A DNA stretch of 64,000 bases, from the NCBI RefSeq assembly GCF_000215105.1, contig NC_015588.1:558001-622000 (forward strand), read 5' to 3'. Origin of the DNA: Isoptericola variabilis 225 (lineage in GTDB: Bacteria; Actinomycetota; Actinomycetes; Actinomycetales; Cellulomonadaceae). Position numbers and translations under genes: made by a program. This document shows positions 53,517-62,915 of the stretch, piece after piece (the stretch's first letter is position 1; every line of letters begins with the position of its first letter). A model generated the notes under the pieces. The model did no database searches, had not been told where the DNA came from, and worked only from the letters and a program-made list of their open reading frames with translations.

Positions 53517-54914
53517 CTAGGAGCCCAGCGCCCAGCGCATGGGCTGCAGCTTGGCCTCGGACTCGGCGAGCTCGGCCGCCGGGTCCGAGGCCGCGACGAT
53601 CCCGCAGCCCGCGAACAGGCGCACGTGGCGGGGGTCGTCGTCGGACAGCTCGGCCGACCGCAGGGCGATGCCCCACTCGCCGTCGCCGTCGGACCCGACC
53701 CAGCCCACCGGACCGGCGTAGCGGGAGCGGTCCATGCCCTCGATCTCGCGGATGAGCTCGCGCGCCGCGACCGTCGGCGTGCCGCACACGGCGGCGGACG
53801 GGTGGAGCGCGGCGGCCAGGGCGAGCGACGACGGCGGGCGACCGCCGTTGTACAGGCCCGAGCGGTCGAGCACGCCCGTGACGTCGGAGGCCAGGTGCAT
53901 GACGTTCGGCAGGTGCAGGACGAACGGCGCGTCGGGCACGTTCATCGACGTGCAGTAGTGCTGCAGCGCGCGGGCCACGGACGCGACGGCGTACTCGTGC
54001 TCCTCGAGGTCCTTCGACGACCGGGCGAGCTGCGCCGCGTGCAGCAGCGCGTCGTCGTCGGACATCCCGGGCTCGCGGCGGATCGTGCCGGCGAGCACGC
54101 GCGAGGTCACCAGCCCCTTCTCGCTGCGCACGAGCAGCTCGGGCGTCGCGCCGACCATGCCGCCGACCGAGAACGTCCAGCACGCCTCGTACGCGTCGGC
54201 GAGCCGGGTCAGCAGGTGGCGCGCGTCGACGGGGTGCTCGGCGGTCGCGACGACGTCGCGCGCCAGGACGACCTTCTCGAGCTCGCCCGCGCGGATGCGG
54301 TCGACCGCCTCGCCCACGAGCGCGGGCCAGTCCTGCGCGGCGACCGCGCCGTCGGTGAACGTCACGGTGCCCGGCCCCGTCACGGGGGTGCGGCGGGTGC
54401 GGGCGAGCGCCGCCGCGCCGGGCGCGACGTCGAGCGCGCCGGCGGGGCGGATCGTCGTCATCCACGCGACGTCGCCGCGGCGACCGACGACGACCCGCGG
54501 CACGACGAGCGTCCCGGCGCGGCGCCCGCGGAGCGCGTCGTCGGTGAAGTGGTCCTCGTAGCCGCCGTCGTCGTCGAACGCGAACGTGCCGAACGCGACG
54601 GGCCCCGTGCCGGGGAGGCGGACGTCGTCGCGCACGACGGCGCGGGCGAGCGTGGCCTGCCAGGCCGACTCGGCGTCGGCGAACCGGCCGGGTCCGTCGG
54701 TCTCGAGGCGCAGCGCCTCGCCCCAGCCGACGATGCCGTCGCCGCGGCGCACCCACGCGAGCGGGCGCGTGTCGGGCAGCAGGTCCAGCAGGGCGGTGGG
54801 GCCGTCCGGGAGCCCGTCGATCCGGGTCGTGCGGACGACGAGGGGGAGCGGCTCGGCGGTGCCGGCGGGCTCCCCGGGTCGCGGGGCCGGCGCCGGCAGG
54901 GGCGTGGCGGACAT
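53517..54914 (-). CDS. menF: isochorismate synthase
   Basis: Chorismate to isochorismate, the entry step of menaquinone synthesis. The 465-residue product has the chorismate-binding fold in residues 190-460: [48 protein letters not shown] (shown in pieces), [14 protein letters not shown] and a late [19 protein letters not shown] with Mg-binding glutamates. It could also feed a siderophore pathway, but the surrounding men genes make menaquinone its obvious role. Starts ATG and is divergent from menG with 41 bp between starts, so the promoters overlap. It converges with htrA, 3 bp apart. Confidence 0.92.
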   Translation of the reverse strand: MSATPLPAPAPRPGEPAGTAEPLPLVVRTTRIDGLPDGPTALLDLLPDTRPLAWVRRGDGIVGWGEALRLETDGPGRFADAESAWQATLARAVVRDDVRLPGTGPVAFGTFAFDDDGGYEDHFTDDALRGRRAGTLVVPRVVVGRRGDVAWMTTIRPAGALDVAPGAAALARTRRTPVTGPGTVTFTDGAVAAQDWPALVGEAVDRIRAGELEKVVLARDVVATAEHPVDARHLLTRLADAYEACWTFSVGGMVGATPELLVRSEKGLVTSRVLAGTIRREPGMSDDDALLHAAQLARSSKDLEEHEYAVASVARALQHYCTSMNVPDAPFVLHLPNVMHLASDVTGVLDRSGLYNGGRPPSSLALAAALHPSAAVCGTPTVAARELIREIEGMDRSRYAGPVGWVGSDGDGEWGIALRSAELSDDDPRHVRLFAGCGIVAASDPAAELAESEAKLQPMRWALGS

Positions 54915-54955
54915 CGGATCAAGCCTACGCGCGGGCGGCGTGCGACGATGACGCC

Positions 54956-55651
54956 ATGTCCCGCGCCAGCCTGGAGAAGAAGCCCGCCGAGGTCGCGTCG
55001 ATGTTCGACGGGATCGCCCGCCGGTACGACCTCGTCAACGACCTGATCTCCCTCGGGCAGGACCGTCGCTGGCGCCGGGCGACGGTCGACGCGGTCGCCG
55101 CGATGCCCGGCGAGAAGGTCCTCGACCTCGCCGCCGGGACGGGCACCTCGAGCGAGCCGTTCGCCGACGACGGCGCGCTCGTCGTGCCGTCGGACTTCTC
55201 GCTCGGGATGCTGCGCGTGGGCAAGGAGCGCCGCCCCGACCTGCCGTTCGTCGCCGGGGACGCGACGCGGCTGCCGTTCGCCGACGGCGCGTTCGACGCG
55301 GTGACGATCTCGTTCGGGCTGCGCAACGTCGTCGACACGGCCGCCGCGCTGCGCGAGATGCTGCGCGTGGTGCGCCCGGGCGGCCGCGTCGTCGTCTGCG
55401 AGTTCTCGCACCCGACCTGGGCGCCGTTCCGCACGGTGTACATGGAGTACCTCATGCGCGCGCTGCCGCTCGTCGCGGGCGTCGTCACCAAGCAGAAGAG
55501 CTCGTACGAGTACCTGGCCGAGTCGATCCGGGCGTGGCCCACCCAGGCCGAGCTCGCGCACCTCATGCTCGACGCCGGGTGGGAGCAGGCGCAGTACCGC
55601 AACCTCTCGGCCGGGATCGTCGCGCTGCACCGCGCCGTGCGGCCCGCCTGA
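54956..55651 (+). CDS. menG: demethylmenaquinone methyltransferase
   Basis: SAM-dependent C-methylation that finishes the menaquinone ring (UbiE/MenG family). The 231-residue product opens with the family signature [20 protein letters not shown] near residue 12. SAM motif [14 protein letters not shown] is near 57, [18 protein letters not shown] near 106 and the late [19 protein letters not shown] near 185. It is divergent from menF. Its stop lies 19 bp from the convergent end of the YtxH-like gene. Confidence 0.95.
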   Translation: MSRASLEKKPAEVASMFDGIARRYDLVNDLISLGQDRRWRRATVDAVAAMPGEKVLDLAAGTGTSSEPFADDGALVVPSDFSLGMLRVGKERRPDLPFVAGDATRLPFADGAFDAVTISFGLRNVVDTAAALREMLRVVRPGGRVVVCEFSHPTWAPFRTVYMEYLMRALPLVAGVVTKQKSSYEYLAESIRAWPTQAELAHLMLDAGWEQAQYRNLSAGIVALHRAVRPA

Positions 55652-55670
55652 CGACGGGCCGTACGGGGGC

Positions 55671-55943
55671 TCAGAGGCCCATCGGCGGCGTGTCGACCGC
55701 CGGGCCGGTCGCCGGCGGGGTCGTCGAGGAGTCCGACGACGTGCGCTGCTTGAGGGCCGACGCCTGCTGCTTGGCGAACTGGCTCGCGGTCGACGACACC
55801 TCGGACACCTTCTCCTGCACGCGGGGGTCCTTCCAGGTCTCGCTGGCCCACCCCTTCGCCTTCTCGAGCTGCTGCCGGCCCTTGTCCGTGCCGAACAGGT
55901 ACCCGAGCGCCGCACCGATCACGAACGCGGACTTCGCCTTCAT
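55671..55943 (-). CDS. YtxH-like small membrane-associated protein
   Basis: 90 residues starting MKAKSAFVIGAALGYLFGTD, the glycine-rich helix with GYLFGTDKGR typical of YtxH (DUF4235-like) proteins. An amphipathic helix (EKAKGWASETWKDPRVQEKV) and a Ser/Thr/Pro-rich tail follow. Such proteins are often stress-induced and membrane-tethered; no enzyme activity is known. ATG after CTCTGGAGGC. It is divergent from the MenJ-like gene, and the 252-bp gap between them contains two palindromes. Confidence 0.75.
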   Translation of the reverse strand: MKAKSAFVIGAALGYLFGTDKGRQQLEKAKGWASETWKDPRVQEKVSEVSSTASQFAKQQASALKQRTSSDSSTTPPATGPAVDTPPMGL

Positions 55944-56072
55944 CGTCGCCTCCAGAGGGGTTGGTCCGGCCGCTGCCGCGGCCTGCGCCTGGCCCGTCGA
56001 GGCTACGTGCCGGGCGGGTCGCACGCACGCCCGGCACCTCGCCTGACCTGCCGTGCCACCGGTCCGCGACGA

Positions 56073-56090
56073 AGGAAGGCTTGCCTTCCT
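56073..56090. promoter_or_regulatory. AGGAAGGC-TT-GCCTTCCT palindrome, DtxR/IdeR iron-box-like
   Basis: Perfect 8-bp arms around TT, about 105 bp upstream of the MenJ-like gene. The AGGCTTGCCT centre recalls DtxR/IdeR/DmdR boxes (TTAGG..AGGCT..CCTAA), but the outer TTA/TAA are missing, so the match is partial. Confidence 0.4.
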
Positions 56091-56131
56091 ACCCATCGCG
56101 CCCGGAACGTGACTAGAGTGCACGAAGGTTG

Positions 56132-56149
56132 TTGTGATGAGGTTCACAA
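56132..56149. promoter_or_regulatory. CRP/GlxR-type site upstream of the MenJ-like/nuo genes
   Basis: TTGTGA-TGAGGT-TCACAA contains the exact CRP/GlxR consensus TGTGA-N6-TCACA with perfect symmetry, 46 bp upstream of the GTG. A TAGAGT -10-like box sits just before it (56114-56119), so binding could repress that promoter or activate another. Confidence 0.65.
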
Positions 56150-56195
56150 GACACCGGGACAGGGCTGTCCCGGCGCTCCGAGAGCGAGGTGAGCA

Positions 56196-57509
56196 GTGCA
56201 CGCAGGCCGACGCGACGACGCGGACGTCATCGTGGTGGGCGCCGGTCCGGCCGGCTCCGCCACGGCGCACTGGTGCGCGTCCGCAGGCCTCGACGTGCTG
56301 CTCCTCGAGAAGGCCTCCTTCCCGCGCGACAAGGTCTGCGGCGACGGGCTCACCCCCCGCGCGGTCGCCGAGCTCGCCCGCATGGGCGTCGACACGCGCG
56401 AGGACGACGGCTGGATCCGCAACGAGGGCCTGCGGGTGGTCGCGGGCGGGCGCAGCTGGGAGCTCGCGTGGCCCGACCTCGCGAGCTACCCCTCCTACGG
56501 CATGGCCCGCTCGCGCGCGACGCTCGACCACCTGCTCGCTCAGCACGCGCAGGCGAGCGGCGCCAAGCTCCTCGAGCGCACCAAGGTCACGGGTCCGCTG
56601 CTCGACGAGCGCTCGGGCCGCGTCGCCGGCGTGACCGCGCAGCTGCTCGACGGCCGCGGCCGCGCCGACGGCGAGACGCGCACCTACCGGGCGCCCGTCG
56701 TCGTGGCCGCCGACGGCGTGTCCTCGCGGTTCGCGACGGCGCTCGGCCTGACGCGCCGCGACGACCGGCCGATCGGCACCGCCGTGCGGACGTACTACCG
56801 CACCGCGGGCACCCCCCGGCACGAGGACGCGTTCATGGAGTCGCACCTCGAGCTGTGGGACGGGGCCCCGGGCGCGTCGACCCTGCTGCCCGGCTACGGC
56901 TGGATCTTCGCGCTGGGCGACGGGACCGCGAACGTCGGCCTCGGGTCGGTGAGCTCGACGCCCGCGCGCCAGTCCGCGTCCGGGCACGACTACCGCGCGC
57001 TCATGGACGCGTGGGTGCGCAGCACGCCCGCCGAGTGGGGGTTCACCCCCGAGAACCAGGTGGGTCCCGTGCGCGGCGCCGCGCTGCCGATGGGCTTCAA
57101 CCGCACCCCGCTGTACCGCGACGGCGCGGTGCTCGTCGGGGACGCGGCCGGCATGGTGAGCCCCTTCAACGGCGAGGGCATCGCGTACGCGCTCCAGGCC
57201 GGCCGCGTCGCGGCCGACGCGATCACCCAGGCCCGCACCCGCACCACCGACGACGCGCGCGAGCGCACGCTCGCGACCTACGCGGACCGGATGCGCGCCG
57301 ACCTCGGCGGCTACTACACGCTCGGCCGCTGGTTCGTGCGCCTCATCGAGCACCCCGCGGTGATGCGCGCGTGCGTGCGGCACGGGCTGCCGCGGCCCGT
57401 CGTGATGCGGTTCGTCCTCAAGCTGCTCTCCGACTGCTACGAGCCGCGCGGCGGTGACTGGGTCGACCGCGTGATCGCGGGGCTCACGAGGGTGGTCCCG
57501 GCGGCATGA
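56196..57509 (+). CDS. geranylgeranyl reductase-family flavoprotein (MenJ-like menaquinone reductase)
   Basis: 437-residue FAD-dependent reductase that saturates isoprenoid double bonds; in mycobacteria MenJ reduces one bond of the menaquinone side chain. The FAD motif VVGAGPAGSATAHWCA is at residues 13-28, PRDKVCGDGLTPRAVAEL near 46, and the GD motif VLVGDAAGMVSPFNGEGIAYA near 310. Placement between men genes and nuo supports quinone as substrate; phospholipid or carotenoid isoprenoids are the alternative. GTG start with GAGGTGAGC before it. It may be first gene of the nuo transcript, with 64 bp to nuoA. Confidence 0.85.
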   Translation: MHAGRRDDADVIVVGAGPAGSATAHWCASAGLDVLLLEKASFPRDKVCGDGLTPRAVAELARMGVDTREDDGWIRNEGLRVVAGGRSWELAWPDLASYPSYGMARSRATLDHLLAQHAQASGAKLLERTKVTGPLLDERSGRVAGVTAQLLDGRGRADGETRTYRAPVVVAADGVSSRFATALGLTRRDDRPIGTAVRTYYRTAGTPRHEDAFMESHLELWDGAPGASTLLPGYGWIFALGDGTANVGLGSVSSTPARQSASGHDYRALMDAWVRSTPAEWGFTPENQVGPVRGAALPMGFNRTPLYRDGAVLVGDAAGMVSPFNGEGIAYALQAGRVAADAITQARTRTTDDARERTLATYADRMRADLGGYYTLGRWFVRLIEHPAVMRACVRHGLPRPVVMRFVLKLLSDCYEPRGGDWVDRVIAGLTRVVPAA

Positions 57510-57573
57510 GGCACGGTTCGGCACGAAGGAGTGACGCAGGCGTGTTCCACGCAGGCACGGACGAGGAGACGCG

Positions 57574-57936
57574 ATGACCAACCCGTACGTCCCCATCCTG
57601 GTCCTCATGGGCCTCGCCGCGGTGCTCGCGCTCGGCGGCGTGGCGGCGAGCGCCGTCATCGGCCCCAAGCGCTACAACCGCGCCAAGCTCGACGCCTACG
57701 AGTGCGGCATCGAGCCGACGCCGCTCGCGACGGGCGGCGGCCGGCTGCCGATCAAGTACTACCTCGTCGCGATGACGTTCATCGTGTTCGACGTCGAGGT
57801 CGTCTTCCTCTACCCGTGGGCCGTCGACTTCACGGTCCTGGCCGGGTTCGGGCTCGCGGCGACGCTCGCGTTCCTGGGGCTGATCACGGTGCCGTTCGTC
57901 TACGAGTGGCGGCGCGGCGGCTTCGACTGGGTCTGA
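57574..57936 (+). CDS. nuoA: NADH-quinone oxidoreductase subunit A
   Basis: 120-residue membrane subunit of complex I with three helices ([60 protein letters not shown]). The conserved loop [11 protein letters not shown] is near residue 41 and FDVEVVF in helix 2 lines the proton path near the quinone cavity. GACGAGGAGA precedes the ATG. It is followed after 58 bp by nuoB; this spacer is larger than elsewhere in the operon and has no clear hairpin. Confidence 0.96.
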   Translation: MTNPYVPILVLMGLAAVLALGGVAASAVIGPKRYNRAKLDAYECGIEPTPLATGGGRLPIKYYLVAMTFIVFDVEVVFLYPWAVDFTVLAGFGLAATLAFLGLITVPFVYEWRRGGFDWV

Positions 57937-57994
57937 CAGGCAGTTCGGCAAGGGTGCCGGTCCACCGGCACGGAATCTCCCGGGAGGAGGGGTC

Positions 57995-58546
57995 ATGGGG
58001 CTGGAGGAGGCGCCGTCGGGCTTCCTGCTGACGACGATCGAGGACCTGGCGGGCTACGTGCGCAAGGCCTCCGTGTGGCCGGTGACGTTCGGTCTCGCGT
58101 GCTGCGCGATCGAGATGATGGCCGCGGGCGCGTCGCGGTTCGACCTGTCGCGCTTCGGCATGGAGGTGTTCCGCGCGTCGCCGCGCCAGGCCGACCTCAT
58201 GATCGTCGCGGGCCGGGTGAGCCAGAAGATGGCCCCGGTCGTGCGGCAGGTCTACGACCAGATGAGCGAGCCCAAGTGGGTGCTCTCGATGGGCGTGTGC
58301 GCGTCGAGCGGCGGCATGTTCAACAACTACGCGATCGTCCAGGGCGTCGACCACATCGTCCCGGTCGACGTGTACCTGCCCGGGTGCCCGCCGCGGCCCG
58401 AGATGCTCATCAACGCGATCCTGGCGCTGCACCAGCAGATCCAGGACGCGCCGCTGGGCGTCAACCGCAAGGAGGCCGCGGCGGCGGCCGAGGCCGCCGC
58501 GCTCGAGGCCACGCCGACGTTCCAGATGAAGGGGCTGCTGCGGTGA
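57995..58546 (+). CDS. nuoB: NADH-quinone oxidoreductase subunit B
   Basis: 183-residue peripheral subunit that holds the terminal [4Fe-4S] cluster N2 next to the quinone site. Ligand cysteines appear in [11 protein letters not shown] near residue 35, [12 protein letters not shown] near 100 and [10 protein letters not shown] near 130. The C-terminal Ala-rich extension ([12 protein letters not shown]) is usual in actinobacteria. GGGAGGAGG stands right before the ATG. Its stop overlaps the nuoC GTG (GTGA). Confidence 0.96.
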   Translation: MGLEEAPSGFLLTTIEDLAGYVRKASVWPVTFGLACCAIEMMAAGASRFDLSRFGMEVFRASPRQADLMIVAGRVSQKMAPVVRQVYDQMSEPKWVLSMGVCASSGGMFNNYAIVQGVDHIVPVDVYLPGCPPRPEMLINAILALHQQIQDAPLGVNRKEAAAAAEAAALEATPTFQMKGLLR

Positions 58547-59328
58547 GCGACGAGACCAGCGCGGACAAGCCGGTCCCGCAGCCGGAGGAGGTCGTCGGTC
58601 CCCGTTCCGGCGAGCTCGTGTCCGGCAGCGGGTCCGCCGGGCGCCCGGGGCGCGGGCCCGAGGTGGTCGCGGTGCGCCGCGGCATGTTCGGCGTGCACGA
58701 CTCGGGCGACACCTCGGGGTACGGCGGGCTGGTGCAGGTCGTCGCGATGCCGGGCGCGGCGACGCGCCCCTACGGCGGCTGGTTCGACGAGGCCGTCGAC
58801 GTGCTGGCCGAGGTCCTCGGCGCGGCGGGGATCGCGTTCGGCGACGCGGTCGAGCGCGTCGTCGTCGACCCGCCGGGCGACCACGCCGAGCTCACGCTGC
58901 ACGTCGCGCGCGAGCACCTCGTGGCCGTGTGCCGGGCGCTGCGCGACGACCAGGACCTGCGGTTCGAGCTGAGCCTGGGCGTCTCGGGCGTGCACTACCC
59001 GCACGACGAGGGCCGCGAGCTGCACGCCGTCTACCACCTGACGTCCGTGACGCACGGCCGGCGCCTGCGGCTCGAGGTCGCGTGCCCCGACGACGACCCG
59101 CACATCCCGTCGACGACGTCGGTCTACCCGGCCAACGACTGGCACGAGCGCGAGACCTGGGACTTCTTCGGGATCATCTTCGACGGTCACCCCGGCCTCG
59201 CGCGCATCGAGATGCCCGACGACTGGCCGGGCCACCCGCAGCGCAAGGACTACCCGTTGGGCGGCATCCCCGTGGAGTACAAGGGCGCCACGGTGCCGCC
59301 GCCGGACACGAGGAGGAGCTACTCGTGA
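58543..59328 (+). CDS. nuoC: NADH-quinone oxidoreductase subunit C
   Basis: 261-residue 30-kDa-type subunit of the peripheral arm. The domain proper begins near residue 75, after a disordered N-terminal extension ([20 protein letters not shown] and a [19 protein letters not shown] segment characteristic of actinobacteria). The family signature [18 protein letters not shown] is near 204, with [13 protein letters not shown] at the end. GTG overlaps the nuoB stop; its own stop overlaps the nuoD GTG. Confidence 0.95.
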   Translation: MSDETSADKPVPQPEEVVGPRSGELVSGSGSAGRPGRGPEVVAVRRGMFGVHDSGDTSGYGGLVQVVAMPGAATRPYGGWFDEAVDVLAEVLGAAGIAFGDAVERVVVDPPGDHAELTLHVAREHLVAVCRALRDDQDLRFELSLGVSGVHYPHDEGRELHAVYHLTSVTHGRRLRLEVACPDDDPHIPSTTSVYPANDWHERETWDFFGIIFDGHPGLARIEMPDDWPGHPQRKDYPLGGIPVEYKGATVPPPDTRRSYS

Positions 59329-60674
59329 GCGCGACCACAGGGGTACCCCGCGCGACCCGGCCCGCCGAGAACGACGTCGACCCGTCGGTCCCGGGCTTCG
59401 AGGCATGGGGCGGCGACTGGGACGAGATCGCCCGCGAGGCGATCGGCGAGGAGCGCATCGTCGTCAACATGGGCCCGCAGCACCCGTCCACGCACGGCGT
59501 CCTGCGGCTCATGCTCGAGATCGACGGCGAGACGGTCACCGAGGCGCGGTGCGGCATCGGCTACCTGCACACCGGCATCGAGAAGAACATGGAGTTCCGG
59601 ACCTGGACGCAGGGCACCACGTTCTGCACCCGGATGGACTACCTCGCGCCGTTCTTCCAGGAGACCGCGTTCTGCCTGGCGACCGAGAAGTTGCTCGACA
59701 TCACCGGCGACGTGCCCGAGCGGGCGTCCGTCATCCGCGTGCTCATGATGGAGCTCAACCGCGTGGCCTCCCACCTCGTCGCCCTCGGGACCGGCGGCAA
59801 CGAGATGGGCGCGACGACGGTCATGACGGTCGCGTTCACCGCGCGCGAGGAGATCCTGCGCGTCTTCGAGGCCGTGACGGGCCTGCGTATGAACCACGCG
59901 TACGTGCGCCCGGGCGGCGTCGCGACCGACGTCCCCGAGGGGATCGACGCCCAGGTGCGGCACGCGATCGCCCAGGTGCGCACGTACCTCGGCCAGCTCG
60001 GCGACCTCATGCTCGCCAACCCGATCTTCAAGGCGCGCCTGACCGACGTCGGCACGCTCGACCTCACCGGCTGCATGGCGCTGGGGGTCACCGGCCCGGT
60101 GCTGCGCTCGACCGGGCTGCCGTACGACGTGCGCAAGGCGTTCCCGTACTGCGGCTACGAGACGTACGACTTCGACGTGCCGACCGACACCGCCGCCGAC
60201 AGCTACGCGCGCGTCGTGATCCGCCTCGAGGAGTGCTACCAGTCGCTGCGGATCGCCGAGCAGTGCCTCGCCCGGCTCGCGGACACCGCCGGGTCGCCCG
60301 TCATGGTGGCCGACCGCAAGATCGCCTGGCCGGCGCAGCTGTCGGTCGGGCCGGACGGCCAGGGCAACTCGCTCGACCACATCCGCACCATCATGGGCGA
60401 GTCCATGGAGGCGCTCATCCACCACTTCAAGCTGGTCACCGAGGGCTTCCGCGTCCCGGTCGGCCAGGCGTGGCAGACGGTCGAGCACCCGCGCGGCGAG
60501 CTCGGCGTGCACGTCGTCTCCGACGGCGGGACCAAGCCGTACCGGGCGCACTTCCGCGACCCGTCGTTCAACAACCTCCAGGCCGTCTCGGTCATGTGCG
60601 AGGGCGGCCAGGTGGCCGACGTCGTCGTGGCCGTCGCGAGCCTGGACCCGGTGCTGGGAGGGGTGGACCGATGA
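59325..60674 (+). CDS. nuoD: NADH-quinone oxidoreductase subunit D
   Basis: 449-residue 49-kDa subunit that forms the quinone pocket with Nuo[19 protein letters not shown] is near residue 47, the hydrogenase-derived [12 protein letters not shown] near 82, [11 protein letters not shown] near 105 and [14 protein letters not shown] near 228. The C-terminus has [18 protein letters not shown], as in all NuoD. GTG start overlaps the nuoC stop (GTGA) and the stop overlaps nuoE (ATGA), consistent with tight stoichiometric coupling. Confidence 0.96.
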   Translation: MSATTGVPRATRPAENDVDPSVPGFEAWGGDWDEIAREAIGEERIVVNMGPQHPSTHGVLRLMLEIDGETVTEARCGIGYLHTGIEKNMEFRTWTQGTTFCTRMDYLAPFFQETAFCLATEKLLDITGDVPERASVIRVLMMELNRVASHLVALGTGGNEMGATTVMTVAFTAREEILRVFEAVTGLRMNHAYVRPGGVATDVPEGIDAQVRHAIAQVRTYLGQLGDLMLANPIFKARLTDVGTLDLTGCMALGVTGPVLRSTGLPYDVRKAFPYCGYETYDFDVPTDTAADSYARVVIRLEECYQSLRIAEQCLARLADTAGSPVMVADRKIAWPAQLSVGPDGQGNSLDHIRTIMGESMEALIHHFKLVTEGFRVPVGQAWQTVEHPRGELGVHVVSDGGTKPYRAHFRDPSFNNLQAVSVMCEGGQVADVVVAVASLDPVLGGVDR

Positions 60675-61564
60675 CGGCCGAGCCCACGAGCGCGCGGTCC
60701 GCCACGGGGTACGACGCCGAGACGCTCGCGTCGCTCACCGCGGACGCCGCCGCGATCACGGCCCGCTACCCCGACCCGCGGTCGGGCCTGCTGCCGATGC
60801 TGCACCTCGTGCAGTCGGTCGACGGCTACGTGAGCCGCGACGGGATCCTGTTCTGCGCCGAGCAGCTCGGCCTCACGGCCGCCGAGGTGTCCGCCGTCGC
60901 GACCTTCTACACCCAGTACAAGCGGCACCCCAACGGCACCTACACGGTCGGCGTGTGCACCAACACGCTGTGCGCCGTCATGGGCGGCGACGCGATCTTC
61001 GAGGAGCTGAGCGAGCACCTCGGCGTCGGGCACGACGAGACGACGCCCGACGGCGCGATCACGCTCGAGCGCGTCGAGTGCAACGCGGCGTGCGACTACG
61101 CGCCGGTCGTGATGGTCAACTGGGAGTTCTTCGACAACCAGACGCCCGAGTCGGCCACCGAGCTCGCCGACCGCCTGCGCGCGGGCGAGGCCGTCGCGCC
61201 GACGCGCGGAGCGTCGAGCGTGTGCACGTTCAAGCAGATGAGCCGGGTCCTCGCGGGGTTCCCCGACGGCCGCGCGGACGAGGGCGTCGGCGCGGGTGAG
61301 CCCACGCTCGCCGGCCTGCGCCTCGCGCGCGAGCGCGGCTGGACCGCGCCGTCGCCGCAGCAGCCCGAGGCCCCGGCGACCGGGGCGGGCGAGACCGGCG
61401 AGCCCGAGGCGGGCGAGCCCGGATCGAGCGCCGAGCGCGAGCCGACGACGGCCGCCGACGTGGCCCCGGGGGCCAAGCCCGGCACGTCGCAGGCCGAGCC
61501 CGACGCCGAGACCGGCACCCAGGGCCGGCCCGAGGCGACCGAGGAGGAGAGCACGGATGAGTGA
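60671..61564 (+). CDS. nuoE: NADH-quinone oxidoreductase subunit E with acidic C-terminal tail
   Basis: 297 residues. The thioredoxin-like [2Fe-2S] domain is normal: [11 protein letters not shown] (C-x4-C) near residue 97 and [14 protein letters not shown] (C-x3-C) near 138 hold cluster N1a, and [19 protein letters not shown] closes the core near 180. The last 70 or so residues are low-complexity Glu/Pro/Ala/Thr-rich ([17 protein letters not shown] and similar) with no homology visible, longer than most NuoE tails. Overlaps nuoF by 8 bp. Confidence 0.95.
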   Translation: MTAEPTSARSATGYDAETLASLTADAAAITARYPDPRSGLLPMLHLVQSVDGYVSRDGILFCAEQLGLTAAEVSAVATFYTQYKRHPNGTYTVGVCTNTLCAVMGGDAIFEELSEHLGVGHDETTPDGAITLERVECNAACDYAPVVMVNWEFFDNQTPESATELADRLRAGEAVAPTRGASSVCTFKQMSRVLAGFPDGRADEGVGAGEPTLAGLRLARERGWTAPSPQQPEAPATGAGETGEPEAGEPGSSAEREPTTAADVAPGAKPGTSQAEPDAETGTQGRPEATEEESTDE

Positions 61565-62915
61565 GCCGTCGACGTCGGTGCTGACGCCCGTCCTCACCGA
61601 CACGTGGGACGCCGACCGGTCCTGGAAGCTCGCGACGTACGAGGACGCCGGCGGCTACGCCGGCCTGCGCAAGGCCCTGACCATGGAGCCGGGCGACGTC
61701 GTCCAGGCCGTCAAGGACTCGGGCCTGCGGGGGCGCGGCGGCGCCGGCTTCCCCACGGGCATGAAGTGGGGCTTCCTGCCGCCGCCCGACGGCGGGCCGC
61801 GCTACCTCGTCGTCAACGCCGACGAGTCCGAGCCCGGCACGTGCAAGGACATCCCGCTCATGCTGGCGAGCCCGCAGCACCTCATCGAGGGCGTCGTCAT
61901 CACGAGCTACGCGATCGGCTGCCACCACGCCTTCATCTACGTGCGCGGCGAGGTCCTGCACGTCTACCGGCGCCTGCTCGCCGCGGTGCAGGAGGCGTAC
62001 GACGCCGGGTACCTCGGCACGGACGTGCTCGGCTCGGGCTACGACCTCGACGTCACGGTCCACGCGGGCGCGGGCGCGTACATCTGCGGCGAGGAGACGG
62101 CGCTGCTCGACTCGCTCGAGGGCCTGCGCGGCCAGCCGCGGCTCAAGCCGCCGTTCCCCGCGGTCGCCGGGCTGTACGCGCGGCCCACCGTCGTCAACAA
62201 CGTCGAGTCGATCGCGTCCGTGCCGGGGATCATCGCGAACGGCGCCGACTGGTTCGCCTCGATGGGCACCGAGAAGTCGCAGGGCCACGGCCTGTTCTCG
62301 CTGTCCGGGCACGTCGTGCGCCCCGGCCAGTACGAGGCCCCGCTCGGCATCACGCTGCGCGAGCTGCTCGACCTCGCGGGCGGGGTGCGTCCGGGTCACG
62401 AGCTGAAGTTCTGGACGCCGGGCGGCTCGTCGACGCCCATCTTCACGGCCGACCACCTCGACGTCCCGCTCGACTACGAGTCGGTCGGGGCCGCGGGCTC
62501 GATGCTCGGCACGCGCGCGCTGCAGATCTTCGACGACACGGTGTGCGTCGTGCGCGCCGTGTCCCGCTGGACCGACTTCTACGCGCACGAGTCGTGCGGC
62601 AAGTGCACGCCGTGCCGCGAGGGCACCTACTGGCTCAAGCAGGTGCTGCACCGCATCGAGGCGGGCCAGGGCACCGAGGGAGACCTCGACCTGCTCCTCG
62701 ACCTGTGCGACAACATCCTCGGCCGCTCGTTCTGCGCCCTCGGCGACGGCGCGACGTCGCCCGTCACCTCGAGCATCCAGCTCTTCCGCGACGAGTACGA
62801 GGCCCACATCGCGGGCGGTGGGTGCCCGTTCGACCCGAGCCGTGCGGCCCTGTTCGACTACACGCCCCGGAGCCGGCGCACGCCGGCGCTCGCGGGCACG
62901 GGAGGTCACCGATGA
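61557..62915 (+). CDS. nuoF: NADH-quinone oxidoreductase subunit F
   Basis: 452-residue NADH- and FMN-binding subunit. [16 protein letters not shown] is near residue 59 and [12 protein letters not shown] near 88. [20 protein letters not shown] near 165 is the FMN/NADH site. The N3 [4Fe-4S] motif [10 protein letters not shown] is near 347, with the fourth cysteine in [15 protein letters not shown] lies inside the end of nuoE, and the stop overlaps the nuoG ATG. Length and motif order are standard. Confidence 0.96.
   Translation: MSEPSTSVLTPVLTDTWDADRSWKLATYEDAGGYAGLRKALTMEPGDVVQAVKDSGLRGRGGAGFPTGMKWGFLPPPDGGPRYLVVNADESEPGTCKDIPLMLASPQHLIEGVVITSYAIGCHHAFIYVRGEVLHVYRRLLAAVQEAYDAGYLGTDVLGSGYDLDVTVHAGAGAYICGEETALLDSLEGLRGQPRLKPPFPAVAGLYARPTVVNNVESIASVPGIIANGADWFASMGTEKSQGHGLFSLSGHVVRPGQYEAPLGITLRELLDLAGGVRPGHELKFWTPGGSSTPIFTADHLDVPLDYESVGAAGSMLGTRALQIFDDTVCVVRAVSRWTDFYAHESCGKCTPCREGTYWLKQVLHRIEAGQGTEGDLDLLLDLCDNILGRSFCALGDGATSPVTSSIQLFRDEYEAHIAGGGCPFDPSRAALFDYTPRSRRTPALAGTGGHR

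Noticed and set aside
52235..53755. 506-codon + strand frame overlapping htrA
   Set aside because: Alternate-frame shadow, Arg/Gly-rich throughout; htrA frame carries the catalytic triad and PDZ domain.
57484..57996. minus-strand frames antisense to nuoA and the other nuo genes
   Set aside because: They mirror well-conserved complex I genes and show only codon-bias shadow composition.
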